A stretch of 64,000 bases of DNA from Corydoras sp. C115 (GCA_019802505.1 JAFMOC010000072.1:1726001-1790000), one strand, 5' to 3'; shown: positions 49,660-61,310, counted from the first letter of the stretch. Notes: a model not told the origin generated them from the letters alone. Translations and numbers: made by a program.

Positions 49660-50870
49660 CATAGATTGGAGGAGCACGGTTAGAGGGAAATGCTTCTCGT
49701 GCACTGCTTATCGGCTTTGTTGCACTTGAAGACTGTTAAAGAACGTGGCATCCCCATGATTGTGGGTGGCTGCAGGCAGCATAGCGCTGTATGTCATGCC
49801 ACACTTGCTAAATAGATTAATGAGGTGCCTGCTGTAAATAAGCAATAAGGCACAAATGTGCATGCACCACAGAAAAGAGGTGCTGTTAGCCAGGACGCGA
49901 AGTGAACAACTTTGAGTGATATATTCCTTTTATAAAACAGCTACAAACACACCATAATGCAAAAACAAAGTTTGATTCATAAATGTGTTACCCATCTTTC
50001 GCAACATAGGGCTGGTCTGGTCCTTTGACTGCTGAGTAACAGGATACCGGCTTACTGTTCCTTGCTCGCTAGTTATATTAATCTGTCATTCCATTAATGG
50101 TACATGTGTACATGATACAAAAATGTCTTGTATATCACGCATTGTGGCACACTTCCGGACAAAGGGACTATGTGAACTCTAAGAATGAGTCTTAGTATCA
50201 GTTCATTAACAAAAATAGATCCTTCAATAAAATTACAAAAGTAAAAAACTCAAGGCTACCAAAACCAACAAAGAAAAATAAACCATCATGCCATCGACAA
50301 TGCCCAAAGCCTGAGTGGAGCGAGTCAATCCTAGGAGGAACGAGAGCAAAACACAATGGTAAGCGCCATGAACCAATGCAAAGATAGAAGACGGGACTTA
50401 AATAGAAGAGAGGAAGGGGAAGGAAAGCGAGAAAAGGGAAGAAGAACAGGTCATCAGAACGCTGATGATTGGGAACGATGAGTAGACTTAATTAAACCCT
50501 CAGACACATTAGAGGAAAGTGCGGGGGTTAAGCACTGGGACTACCTGTTTTTAAGTCACTGTACGTAATGGCTGGCATGCAGGCCTCGAGGGGTGCTAAT
50601 ATGTACTCGCTCACGCTCTATTAGAGAAGTGGTGGTGCAGCAGTCCCCGCAGGAAGGTGGGTGTCATTAGTAGATGCTTTACAGCTTCCTGCTATAAATG
50701 TCAAAGCTGCACAAAGTGGACCATGGCCAGTCAAATGTTAATGTCTTGATGGCTTTTTTTTCATTTTCAAAATTGATTTTTGTGTTTCATAAATAATTTC
50801 AACCTTTGCTGTTTATCTTAAATAACTCTAAAGAGTTTGCATGTTCTTAGTGGGTGCTGGTCACATTTAG
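49660..50870. other. Upstream flank, unassigned apart from foldback copy E
   Basis: 50170-50870 has a purine-rich stretch (GAAGAGAGGAAGGGGAAGGA) and CTCAGACACATTAGAGGAAA, which could be a worn LTR, but no end or duplication is visible. Confidence 0.25.
49840..50170. repeat. Foldback repeat family, copy E (partial)
   Basis: Carries AAGCAATAAGGCAC, CACAGAAAAGAGGTGCTGTT, TTTATAAAACAGCTACAAAC and GTATATCACGCATTGTGGCA, shared with copies A and B. Only one hairpin arm remains. Confidence 0.5.
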
Positions 50871-50872
50871 TA

Positions 50873-52479
50873 CAGTGGGTTGCAAAAGTATTCATACCCC
50901 TTGAACTTTTCCATATTTTGTCACATTACAACCACAAACATAAATATATTTCACTGGAATTTAATGTGAAAGACCAACACAAAGTGGTATACAATTGTGA
51001 AGTGGAAGGAAAATTATACATGAATCAACATTTTTTTTACAAATAAAAAACTGAAAAGTGCGACGTGCAAAAGTATTCAGCCCCCCTGAGTCAATACTTT
51101 GTGGAGCCACCTTTTGCTGCAATTACAGCTGCAAGTCTTTTAGGGTATGTCTCCACCAGCTTTGCACATCTAGTGACTGAAATTCTTGCCCATTCCTCCT
51201 TGCAAAACAGCTCAAGCTCAGTCAGATTGGATGGAGAGCGTTTGTGAACAGCAGTTTTGAGATCTTGCCACAAATTCTCAATTGGGTTTAGGTCTGGACT
51301 TTGACTGGGCCATTCTAACACATGAATATTCTTTTTTTTTAAACCACTCCATTGTAGCTCTGGCTTTATGTTTAGGGTCGTTGTCCTGCTGGAAGGTGAA
51401 CCTCAGCCCCAGTCTCAAATCTTTTGCTGACTCCAACAGGTTTTCTTCCAAGATTGCTCTGTATTTGGCTCCATCCATCTTCCCATCAACTTTGACCAAC
51501 TTCCCGGTCCCTGCTGAAGAGAAGCACCCCCAGAGCATGATGCTGCCACCACCATATTTGACAGTGGGGATGGTGTTTTCAGAGTGATTTGCAGTGTTAT
51601 TTCTCCGCCACACATAGCGTTTTGCATTGTGGCCAAAAAGTTCAATTTTGGTCTCGTCTGACCAAAGCACCTTCTTCCACATGTTTGCTGTGTCCTCAAC
51701 ATGGCTTCTGGCAAACTGCAAATGGGACTTCTTATGGTTTTCTTTTAACAATGGCTTTCTCCTTGCCACTCTTCCATAAGGACCACATTTGTGTAGTGCA
51801 CGACTAATTGTTGTCCTGTGGACAGTTTCCCCCACCTGAGCTGTGGCTCTCTGCATTTCATCCAGAGTCACCATGGGCCTCTTGGCTGCCTCTCTGATCA
51901 GTGATCTCCTTGTTCGGCCTGTAAGTTTAGGTGGACGGCCTTGTCTTGGCAGGTTTACTGTGGTGCCATACTCTTTCCATTTCCGGATGATGGATTGAAC
52001 AGTGCTCCGTGAGATGTTCAAAGCTTTGGAAATCTTTTTATAACCTAAGCCTGCTTTAAACTTCTCCAAAACCATATTCCTAACCTGTCTGGTGTGTTCT
52101 TTGGACTTCATGATGCTGTTTGCTCCCCAATATTCTCTTAACCAACATCTGAGGCCGTCACGGAGCAGCTGTATTTGTACTGAGATTAGATTACACACAG
52201 GAGGACCCTTTTGAGTCATTAGCACTCATCAGGCAACTTCTGAATGCAATTGGTTGCACTCAGGGAAAAGGGGGCTGAATACTTTTGCACGTCGCACTTT
52301 TCAGTTTATTTGTAAAAAAAATGTTGATTCATGTATAATTTTCCTTCCACTTCACAATTGTATACCACTTTGTGTTGGTCTTTCACATTAAATTCCAGTG
52401 AAATATATTTATGTTTGTGGTTGTAATGTGACAAAATATGGAAAAGTTCAAGGGGTATGAATACTTTTGCAACCCACTG
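50873..52479 (-). mobile_element. Second Tc1-like transposon, frameshifted
   Basis: 1,607 bp, ends CAGTGGGTTGCAAAAGTATT and its inverse, TA on both sides (50871-50872, 52480-52481). Near-identical terminal inverted repeats of about 212 bp (50873-51086, 52269-52479) again have inner and outer direct repeats containing GCAAAAGTATTCA. The close match of the two ends points to recent insertion. The family differs from the element at 44317. Confidence 0.94.
51091..52111 (-). pseudogene. Tc1-family transposase, broken by one homopolymer frameshift
   Basis: Starts MKSKEHTRQVRNMVLEKFKA at 52111; a longer in-frame extension upstream is not family-like. DNA-binding domain, GRPPK, WSDETKIELFG, GGGSIMLWGCF and QQDNDPKHKA are intact in one frame. 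After EWFKKK the frame shifts at a run of nine T on the plus strand (51332-51340); the C-terminal part (NPIENLW with the catalytic Glu, ending GGSTKY) continues in another frame. One extra base in the run explains it, either as a real mutation or a sequencing or assembly error. Confidence 0.92.
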
Positions 52480-52539
52480 TATTACCAGCAACATACAACA
52501 ATTAAATTAAAAAGTGTTGGGTATATGAAAATAAGGTTA

Positions 52540-53340
52540 ATGAAACGGGTAGTTCAGGTCCTTAAATCTGATTTGCTGAGCCGTTTGTGTCACAGGTGCC
52601 TATGGCACCTGTCCCTCGTTTGTGTCCTTAATTGTTTCAGTTGGGTGATTGGTTTATTTTCTTCACGTGTTTAGTTCCTTTTGTATTTATTCTGAGTTTT
52701 CCATATCTTCTACGCACGTCTTTATTTTGTGGTTATGATACCCTATGTTACTTTGTTTGTTCGTTCCCCCTTTTCGTTGGTGTCCCAGCACCAATTTTTA
52801 TTAAATTCTCATTTTGGTTTTTATCCCGGTGTCTTTTTCTCTCCTTCCGCGTTCAACCGCGTTGCGGCGCTGCGCACCTTCTCCGCGTGGGTCGTATACC
52901 GTGGGAGCGTTTTCCGTGGGCCGACGCACGCATTTTTCCCCGCGTGGTCGGTACCCGGGAGCGCTCACTAGGCGCGAGCGGCTGAACGCTACACCTCCGC
53001 GTTAGCCGCCCTCCTCCGGGGAAGAACGGACGTTGGTAAAAGTTTGTCTAGCCGTAACATTATTGACTATAATGCACAACTCTGACCATATCAATGTGTG
53101 ATGTTTTTTTAAAATAAACTGCATTCTGTATTTTGGGCACTAGATGGCTGTTTTTGATTGTTAGATATATCAGAAACCTGTTACTCAGCGATCAGTGTTC
53201 ACGTTAAATACAGGACTAGATTACATCACAGATGACCAGTTTATTGCCTTCAATAAATGCATTAATAAATTAAACCTTTTTTTTTAACTCTATTGTGCTT
53301 GTAACCAATTTATTAAAGTAATACTGCACTCGAGGTTGTG
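52540..53340. repeat. Foldback repeat family, copy F, host of LTR-like element A
   Basis: The left part AAACGGGTAGTTCAGGTCCT to CTGAGCCGTTTGT (about 52540-52584) continues after the insert with CTAGCCGTAACATTATTGAC, CAGCGATCAGTGTTCACGTT and AATACTGCACTCGAGGTTGT. A SINE at 53340 interrupts the next hairpin. Confidence 0.6.
52580..53046 (+). mobile_element. LTR-like element A (possible solo LTR)
   Basis: Begins about TGTCACAGGTGCC and runs through TGATTGGTTTATTTT and TTTTTATTAAATTCTC to a GC-rich end with CGCG-type subrepeats. It interrupts another repeat (52540-52583 / 53047-53340); GTTTGT occurs at both junctions and is the likely duplication. The right end is not a clean CA, so the LTR call is tentative. 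No open frame. Confidence 0.5.
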
Positions 53341-53612
53341 CATTATCTACTAGGGTCGCGCTGGGGGGGAGGGTGGACGTTTCGGGCGCCAATCCATCGC
53401 TGGGCACACACTCACTCACACAGACAAACTCTATATGGGGTAATTTGGAGAATTCAATTGACCTTTACCCATGTTTTTGGACTGTGGGAGGAAACTGGAG
53501 AACCCGTAAACCCGGGGAGAACATGGAAACTCCACCCAGATTGCGATTCAAACCGGGAATCCCGTGCACCGAGAGGCGAATGTGCTAACCACTAAGCCAC
53601 CGTGCCGCCCGG
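53340..53612 (-). repeat. SINE copy in foldback repeat F
   Basis: Flanked by GGTTGTGCATTAT and the near-match GGTTATGTATTAT; internal deletions in the tail half. Confidence 0.82.
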
Positions 53613-53619
53613 TTATGTA

Positions 53620-53679
53620 TTATTGTGGAAAAATCACAAGTAATAGGTCTAACTTTACTTTTAACTTTACTTAATTAAC

Positions 53680-53726
<47 letters not shown>

Positions 53727-54380
53727 ACGCCCTCTTATGCCATATTGTTTTATTATAAGTTGATAGTTTGTTCCACACAAATTAATGCAAGCTTTAAAAG
53801 CAATACAATATCTATAATAAATATTGTATATTATATTAATTTAGCTTAGCATATAAAACTTACTTCTACTTGAAGCCACTACTGATAGGCGCAGGACATT
53901 TTTACATTTTTTGTTAAATATGTCATGTCCTTTATTTAATGAAAAACAGAAATAATCCAATATTCCAGAGGCCATCTTCAGACTGTGAATGGAGTATTAC
54001 TCATGATTAAAATAGCATGACCCTGTTTTAGAATTTGGCTGAATGCATATAGAGGTCATTCTGTACCTTGTCATCTTTCTAAGAACTAATAAATGTCACA
54101 GCCAATCAGTGTTCTTACCAATGTCATCTTGTAAGCCACACTGATTTAATACCTGAAGCCCACAACCATTTATTAGCATCACTCACTTATTCTGTCACTG
54201 CCATTATGAAGCTGTCGTAAAATAATTAACAGTAAACATTCATTATTGCTTTCATTATTTGTTGCACAGACTATGCAAAAGTCTGTTGCAGAAAGCAGCG
54301 GTGGTTTGCAGTGCATAAGGACTACTGATGATTAGAAAAATCTTCTAACACATAGTACTTCATCCTTTTGTTCCCATGTT
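53620..54380. other. Upstream flank, unassigned with AAT microsatellite
   Basis: AAT repeat at 53682-53724, then foldback-like words (GCCATATTGTTTTATTATAA) and unique AT-rich DNA; no gene. Confidence 0.3.
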
Positions 54381-54384
54381 TAAA

Positions 54385-54460
54385 GCTTACATTACATTAC
54401 ATTTACATTTAGCCATTTAGCAGACACTTTTATCCAAAGCAAATTAAAAATGAGAACAAG
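54385..54460 (-). repeat. Second-family SINE tail fragment
   Basis: ACATTACATTTACATTTAGC to TTTTATCCAAAGCAAATTAA only. A similar tail fragment lies at 26748-26815. Confidence 0.65.
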
Positions 54461-54529
54461 CTTGCAGCATTCCCTTCACTACTTGGGACAAAACTGCTCC
54501 TAGTTCACTGTCTGATGCGAGTCAGTAAA

Positions 54530-55270
54530 TAATGGATAATGAGAGTCTCATAATTCCAGCTAAATCATCCATCATGACCTGACCTTCTAAATTGATGGCT
54601 CCACAATCTCTCCAACTGAAGGTCTGTAACCTTGGTTTCATGATTGACTCACATCTTAAACTCTCTGATCAGGTCACTAAAATGGCCTGTTCCTGCAGAT
54701 GCCTTCTTTATAACATCAGAAGATCAGAGCATTCTTCACTGAACATGCTACTCAGCTGCTCGTCCAAGTCCTCATCCCATTTCGGCTTGATTATTTCAAT
54801 GCACCGGTCTCCCAGCTGATGTCACTCCACTTCTCATCTCTCTCCATTGGCTCCCTGTAGCTGTTGCGTTCAGTACAAGGTACTGACTCCGACCTACAGG
54901 ACAATCTCTGGATCTGCCCCCTCTTACCTTCACTCTATATTTCCAAAATATACTCTAACTCATTCACTGTGCTATTGTGAAAAATGTTAACTGGTTATTC
55001 AACCTCAACTTGTTGCTAATTATTGCTCCGTAGTGTTCCCCACTGCTATATGGTGGAACTATTTTTACATTAAGCCTACAATAATAACCAGTCAGCCACA
55101 AAATCTCTCACTCACATTTTGGTCCTGGGTTTCAGGCAGATTGAAATTGCTGCAATCTTATCAATTTAAAGACACACTGGTCCTGGTCCCACTGGTCCCA
55201 CTGATCCTGGTGGAATATTAGATAGTACCATCATCTTCACCTGTCCACTTGAGCACCTCTTATAGTCTAT
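54530..55270 (+). pseudogene. LINE reverse transcriptase remnant
   Basis: Decayed C-terminal reverse transcriptase: LQLKVCNLGFMIDSHLKLSD in one frame, then a QL-x-SSKSS block, then TCTCCATTGGCTCCCTGTAG (the HWLPV block) about 54840 and YLH-like words to about 55220. Several frameshifts. It is the same family as 25060-25870 and 12545-12650. Confidence 0.65.
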
Positions 55271-55285
55271 TTCATAACTGTGTCT

Positions 55286-55800
55286 TCAGAATCGTCCTCA
55301 GAGGTTATGTATGCTGTGGTTACTCATTGCTGTAGAAGATGACATCATCTGGACTGTGGCAAGTTCTCTTCTGTGACTATATGGTCCAGCAGCAGAAAAT
55401 CAGCAAATCGTGCACCATTTCTTGCCATTGCTGTAATCAGCATCTTCCCTCAGAGGTTACATGTGCTGAAGTTACTCATTGCTGCCGAAGATGCTGTGGT
55501 AGTTCAGTGGTTGGGGTGTTGGGCTTTCAATCTGTAGGTCGGAGGTTCAAATCCCAGGTCTACTGAAGTTACCAGTGTGGGTCCTTGAGCAAGGCCCTTA
55601 ACCCTCATAGCTCCAGGGATGTTGTGATTAACCCTGTGTTCACCTGTGTAAGTCGCTTTGGATAAAAGTGTCTGCTAAATGACCAAATGTAGATGTAAGA
55701 TGACATCATCTGGACTGCGGCAAGTTCTCTTCTGTGACTATATGGTCCAGCACCAGAAAATCAGCAAGATCGTGCACCATTTCTTGCCATTGCTGGGAAA
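55286..55800 (+). repeat. Two-unit direct repeat interrupted by a SINE
   Basis: CATCATCTGGACTGTGGCAA through TTTCTTGCCATTGCTG occurs at 55341-55432 and, almost unchanged, at 55702-55796. The second unit is split by a tRNA-derived SINE (55498-55694) flanked by AAGATG. Its leading part, CTCAGAGGTTA through TACTCATTGCTG, is at 55450. Confidence 0.7.
55498..55694 (+). repeat. Second-family SINE in a tandem repeat
   Basis: From GTGGTAGTTCAGTGGTTGGG to AAATGACCAAATGTAGATGT, flanked by AAGATG. Confidence 0.82.
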
Positions 55801-55954
55801 AAAATTGTGGCAGGAGAGCAGAAACCGGGCCGGGGCAGGGGGAGGAGGGGGGGTTGTACAGATAGGTGTAAATTCACAAACCTGCTGGTGGCTTTGCTAA
55901 TGAAAGTGTGTGGTCTTCAAAAGCTGGACAACTCATGCAGCAGAGGAAAATATC

Positions 55955-56432
55955 ATATGAAGTTGTTACGCAGTTCGCTTTGCGTCCTTTGCAATGTAAC
56001 ATGGTGTTCGCTCGTCTTACCCAGAGATCGGCTGCGCGGAGTAAATGCGCACGCCGATTGCGGCTGAAAACGTTCACAGGGAATGGCTGCGCGGAGAAAA
56101 TGCGCACACCGAACTACCTGTAATCACTAACCCGGATAGCCTGCACGGAGAAATGACCAGCGCCGAATGGTGTTAAGCGTGGGAGGAGAGTTCGTAGACA
56201 CCGGGACATAAAACAAAACGGAGTTTATTAATTAAAAGGTGTAGGGACACCAACAGAAAGGGTACCCAACAAACGAGACAACCGGGGGAAAATAAAGAGG
56301 TGCACGGGGGGAGGGGAACACGGAAACTAAATACAAAAACACCCGATCACGTGCACCAAAATAAACCAATCACCCAACGGAGTCAATGAGTACCCTCATG
56401 AGGGGCAGGTGCCCAGGCACCTGTGACACATG
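55955..56432 (-). mobile_element. LTR-like element B, inverted relative of element A
   Basis: Read on the minus strand, it starts TGTGTCACAGGTGCCTGGGC and shares TGGGTGATTGGTTTATTTT, TTAATTAATAAACTCCGTTT and CCCGGTGTCT with element A. Its other end has repeated GCGCGGAGAAAATGCGCAC units. The left boundary near TGTTACGCAG (about 55964) is uncertain and I could not find a convincing duplication. Confidence 0.5.
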
Positions 56433-57350
56433 GCTAAGGATGTAATCCAGAGTTATGACCGTCCACAAACAATCTGCAGAGATTTGCTTGTCTTCACCTG
56501 TTGAGTTAATCATAACAGCTGTTCACTAAGAATCAGGGTAATAAGATTGCTTTAGAACAGCTTTGGAATGGGATAGAACTTTGTATTTTCACATAGACAG
56601 TGACTCTTTGAAAAGGTTATGAATAACTTCACACAAGCTACTTTTTGTTCAACGGTAAATAAAAGCTGAAAAATACTTTTTTTTCCACCCACAAAGTACA
56701 TTGTCCTATTATTTTTTGGGAGACATTTGTCATTGATCTAAAATTTTCTGGTCGAAATATGTCAGGGGAATGAATAATGTTGTGCTTTGCTGCATAAAAT
56801 GTTTGCATATCTTTTCTAAATCATTAAAATATATCTTAATGACATAAAATCTTTGACTGGGGAAAAAAGTTTTTTACGGATCTTGCATTTCCTTCGTCCT
56901 GCTGAAGAACAGTGCTGTTATTTTGTTCCTACTCCTGATTCCTGTTAATGCTGGACATTATATTCTCTTTCTGATGTGTTCCTCTATTCCACATACCAGT
57001 CGTTTACAGGTAAGAGTGGTCTTGAAGCACGTTTTTGCACCCTGGTGCCCCTGGAGAATGCTGAGATAGCCAATGAACTGCTTAGTGCTTCGTGGTGGAC
57101 AGAGGTGTGTGTAATTACCAAGAGCTCCTTTTAGTGAATTTACAGGCAAAAACATGTTTCCTTCAAACCTCAGTGTTACCCACTGATCGTGTTCCCTCCA
57201 CAAGTAAACAAGTTCAAAGCCTTTTTTATGCAGTGTGGTTTCCAAGAACTTTCTATAGAGGGCCAAAATGCTTGAACCGATTTAACATCAAAGCACATGG
57301 GATTCTTTGAATTCTTTGTACCTCACTAAAAAATTAGGAAATAAATATGT
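56433..57350. other. Upstream flank, unassigned
   Basis: The 102-codon minus frame at 56958-57266 (ALYRKFLETTLHKKGFELVY) has no domain I recognise. Words such as TCACACAAGCTACTTTTTGT hint at an old DNA transposon. Not assigned. Confidence 0.25.
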
Positions 57351-57354
57351 TATA

Positions 57355-57546
57355 GTGGTGGCTTAGTGCTTAGCACGTTCACCTCTCAGCTCTGGAAATA
57401 CAGGTTTGAATCCCAATCTGGGTGGAGTTTCCATGTTCTCTCTGTTTCTGCGTGGTTTTTTACGGGTTCCCCGGTTTCCTCCCACAGTCCAAAAACATGG
57501 ATTCACTGTCAAATGGAATGCTCTAAATTGCCCCATATAGAGTGTG

Positions 57547-57587
<41 letters not shown>

Positions 57588-57712
57588 AGTGTAAGTGAGT
57601 GTGCCCAGCGATAGATTGGCCCACTGTCCTAAGTGTATCTGCCCAGTGCTCGAAACTGGATGGTTCTCCCCTGGATGGTCATGGAGAACCCCCTGCACTC
57701 AGAGTGGGGCAC
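57355..57712 (+). repeat. SINE copy with TG repeat
   Basis: From GTGGTGGCTTAGTGCTTAGC to CATGGAGAACCCCCTGCACT; the tail is lost. Confidence 0.82.
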
Positions 57713-57861
57713 ACATCTGTCAGTTGTATTATAAACCACTATCCTATGTAAAGGTTAGGAGTGGCTTAATATAAAATATTCTAGGCTGAAGACAATAAAG
57801 TTGAGAAAGAAAGGTATAGTGATCTATTTTGCCCAGGAAACATACTGACAAACATATACAC

Positions 57862-58650
57862 ATTCATTCATTCATTATCTCCCGCTTTATCCTCTATTAG
57901 GGTCGCGGTGGGGTTCCCCATGCCCATCCAGGGGAGAACGTCTCGGGCGCTGGGCAGATAGACTGAGGATAGGGCACCAATCCATCACTGGGCACACACT
58001 CACTCACATAGACACACTCTATATGGGGCAATTTTGAGAATTCAGTTGACTTGATCCATGTTTTTGGACTGTGGGAGGAAACCGGAGAACCTGGAGGAAA
58101 CCCACGCAGACACGGGGAGAACATGGAAACTCCACCCAGATGGGGATTCGAACCAGGAATCCCTAGCGCTGATAGGAGAACGTGCTGACCACTAAGCCAC
58201 CGTGCTATATATACAGTATATATATATACATATATATATTCATTCATTCATTCATTATCTTCCGCTTTGTCCTATATTAGGGTCGCGGTGGGGTTCCCCA
58301 TGCCCATCCAGGGAAGAGAGTTTCGGGCGCTGGGCAGACACACCCAGGACAGGGCGCCAATCTATCACTGGGCACACACTCACTCACTCACTCACACAGA
58401 CACTCACACAAACACACTCTATATGGGGCAATTTGGAGAACTTAAATGACTTGATCCATGTTTTTGGACTGTAGAAGGAAACTGGAGAACCCTAAGGAAT
58501 CCCACACGGACACGGGGAGAACATGGAATCTCATGTGGGGGATTCGAACACAGATGGGGATTCGAACCGGGAACTGGGAACCGGGAACGGCTGGACTAAC
58601 GGCTCAGCCAATCAGCTTTGAGAACTGCTAACCACTAAGCCACCGTATAT
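57862..58650 (-). repeat. Two neighbouring SINE copies
   Basis: 57862-58206 is full length. 58237-58650 is a second copy with a rearranged head in which GGGGATTCGAA is repeated and a piece of foldback DNA (58585-58625) intrudes. Confidence 0.82.
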
Positions 58651-59029
58651 ATATATATATATTCTTGGCAGTTTTATGGTAAATCGTGGCTCGGCTGTTT
58701 CCTAAAGTGGATAACAGTGTTTTTTGGACATGGTCTTAGCTGCTGTTAGATCGGTTATGGATACTGGAGAGATGATGATTGGGAATAACAGTCCCCAATA
58801 TACCTTAATGATAGGCTCATTCTGCCAATGCTCCGGTTTTTACTTTATCACATTGAAAAAAATGCATTGTGACTGAGTTTTTTATGATAGAATGAAAATT
58901 GCCCTTACTTCTAAATGTACTAAGATTCAGAACCATAATAAATAAATGCAATTTATGTAAACAAGATAAATCATAATTTCATGTGCGTGAACATTTTATT
59001 ACATGTGAAATTATAAAAAAAAGGATATG

Positions 59030-60280
59030 TGATTTACAGTCTGAGATTTAAAGAATATGGCTAATTGTGGACATTTTTTTACTTATTTATATTATTAAAA
59101 AATACATTTTTGGGAGGTCTATCAGTAACAGCATCAGCAAACACGCAACTGAAGGAATCTGTAATATCTGGAGACATAATGTGAAGTAGTTTCTGTACAG
59201 CACCATCTCTCCAGTTTCCAAAAACCAATCTAATGGCATCCCATTATCCCATTAAAAAACATCCCATTATCCACTTTAGGGAAGAGCAGAGCCACTATTT
59301 ACCCTAAAACTGTCATAAGACACTTTAAATGTTGAAGCAACAAGTATAAACATCACAGAAAAGGACGATGAGACGATGAGAAGTGTAGCTCCCTCAGATT
59401 CAAAGTTGCCAGCACATAAATACTTGCCAATACTGATTAGGTTTGTCAATGTTCTTAAAAGAACAGACATTAATAAAATACACTTTTGTACAATTTTATA
59501 AACTTTAAACCAATTAAAAATATAAACTGCTCAAGTAGGCAGTTACAAGAAGTTTTACAGTAAGAACGATTTGATAGAAACTTGGTTGGCTCAAACCAAT
59601 GGTAAGCAAATTACCTTCAGGGGAGCATAAAGGCTGATGAAAATGTCCCCCCGTGTCCTTATCTTTTAAGATTTTGAGAGGTTCGGATTTTCTGATGAGT
59701 AAGAACTGCCATTTTTAAAGTGATTGTCAATTTAGTGACACTGCCTGATTGAGGATGACCTTTTGCAGGCTGTAATCAGGGGAGATGGATTATGTCATGC
59801 AGTAATCAATTAAGGACAAATACAGGTTAATTCATGCAAATGACCAAAGCCATACCAAAACCCAGACAGCACAAAACTCCACATCGGGATTGTTGCCTTG
59901 TCTTTCTCTAGGTGAACATCTCTGTAAAGTGACACAAGTAAAATGACAGAAGATTTCTTTCAATACAAAGTGCTTTCAATACACATGCAAATGACTGAAG
60001 AGTGTAGTCAGGCTGGAGGACCTGCTGGTAAAGTAGGTGAGACAGAAAAACAATTTAGAAACTGCAGTCTGAGGAAGAGCATCTGAGAATGCTGACTCCA
60101 AGGAAACAAGCTGAATATGTTCTGAGAAGGGGAAGAAGGTTAGCGCGGCCATGAAGTAAAAACAGTACTTTGTTCTAACCATTCTCTCAGGAATGTAAAA
60201 ATGGCATGAAAGAGGAGATGAGTGAGCACTCACCGTGTATGATGTTTGTGCAAAATTGTAAGTTATAGGTTTATTTATTT
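59030..60280. other. Long unique stretch, no gene recognised
   Basis: Moderately AT-rich and largely free of recognised repeats. 59690-59960 has several homeobox-like ATTA cores (AGTAATCAATTAAGGAC). The 110-codon minus frame at 59976-60308 shows no family resemblance and overlaps a repeat at its start. Confidence 0.25.
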
Positions 60281-60411
60281 TTATAAAATAGGTAGTTCCA
60301 GTTCTCAAAGCTGATTGGCTGAGCCGTTAGTCCAGCCATGACATTATTTGATAATAACACACACCTCTGACCACTTCACATTCATTTCAATATGTGAGGT
60401 ACAACACATTG
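60280..60411. repeat. Foldback repeat family, copy G (partial)
   Basis: Contains AAAATAGGTAGTTCCAGTTC, GATTGGCTGAGCCGTTAGTC and CACCTCTGACCACTTCACAT. It was interrupted by the GC-rich retroelement at 60412. A related 40-bp piece lies at 58585-58625 within SINE-derived DNA. Confidence 0.55.
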
Positions 60412-60810
60412 CAACCGAGGATCGCGAGGCCCAGGCCCACGCCTCCGGCCACCACCCGATCCACACTGCACCGAACCCCTATTACTACCCCCCCCACAGG
60501 TGGTGAGCCCATTTGAGGGGGAACCCATGTAACTCCTTCGGGCTGGGCCCGGCCGGGCACCACGGGAAAGTGCCCGACCACCAGACGCTCGCTGACGAAC
60601 CCCATCCCCGGGCCTGGCTCCAGGGTGGGGCCCCGATAACCCTATATCGGGCAGGGTACACGTATTCCTGATGTTTATTTTCATAGGGGTTTTTATTGAA
60701 CCGAGCTGGTGGAGGTGGCTGGGGCGAGGGAGGTCTGGGTCTCCCTACTTCGGTTGCTGCCCCCGCGACCCGAACCCCGGACAAGCGGAAGATAATGGAT
60801 GGATGGATGG
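60412..60810 (+). mobile_element. GC-rich retroelement 3' segment with an 11-bp target duplication
   Basis: 399 bp bounded by the exact duplication ACAACACATTG (60401-60411, 60811-60821). It contains CTTCGGGCTGGGCCCGGCCG, CCAGACGCTCGCTGACGAAC and CTCCAGGGTGGGGCCCCGAT, words I recognise from a widespread fish retroelement without being able to name it. It ends CGGAAGATAATGGATGGATG, nearly the tail of the local SINE family. No coding frame is assigned. Confidence 0.75.
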
Positions 60811-60924
60811 ACAACACATTGTATACAATACACTTACAATGCTAAAATTATAATATCCATCTATATGGTAAGTGGAGGAAATAGACAATGGTGCAAGAAG
60901 TGTGTGTGTGTGTGTGTGTCCTGG

Positions 60925-60981
<57 letters not shown>

Positions 60982-60984
60982 GGC

Positions 60985-61255
60985 AGAGATGGCACGGTGG
61001 CTTAATGGTTGGTACCTGGGTTCGAAGGCCAATCTGGGTGTAGTTTCCATGTTCTCCCTGTGTCCACAAGGGCTTCAGAACATTCAAATTACTTTAAATC
61101 CATGCTTTTAGTGGGAGGAAACCAGAGAACCTGGAGGAAACCCACACAGACATGGGGGGAACACGGAAACTCCACCCAGATTAAGCTTCGAAACGGGAGA
61201 AAACCCTCAGCACTGAGAGGGGAACATGCTGACCACTAAGCCACTGTGCTGCCCC
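60985..61255. repeat. SINE halves in opposite orientation
   Basis: 60985-61090 reads plus (GGCACGGTGGCTTAATGGTT) and 61105-61255 reads minus (ending CTAAGCCACTGTGCTGCCCC). They form a worn fold-back. Confidence 0.7.
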
Positions 61256-61310
61256 AAATCACAAACAAGAAGGGTTAAATCATTTAGTTTAAAAAATATT
61301 GTTTGAACAA

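Noticed and set aside
50837..51046. 69-codon frame also present in reverse at 52306-52494
   Set aside because: The identical peptide is the translation of the terminal inverted repeat of the second Tc1 element.
56958..57266. 102-codon minus frame
   Set aside because: No recognisable domain and no splice context; left unassigned.
60382..60684. 100-codon minus frame, Gly/Arg/Pro-rich
   Set aside because: Lies within the GC-rich retroelement 60412-60810; composition artefact.
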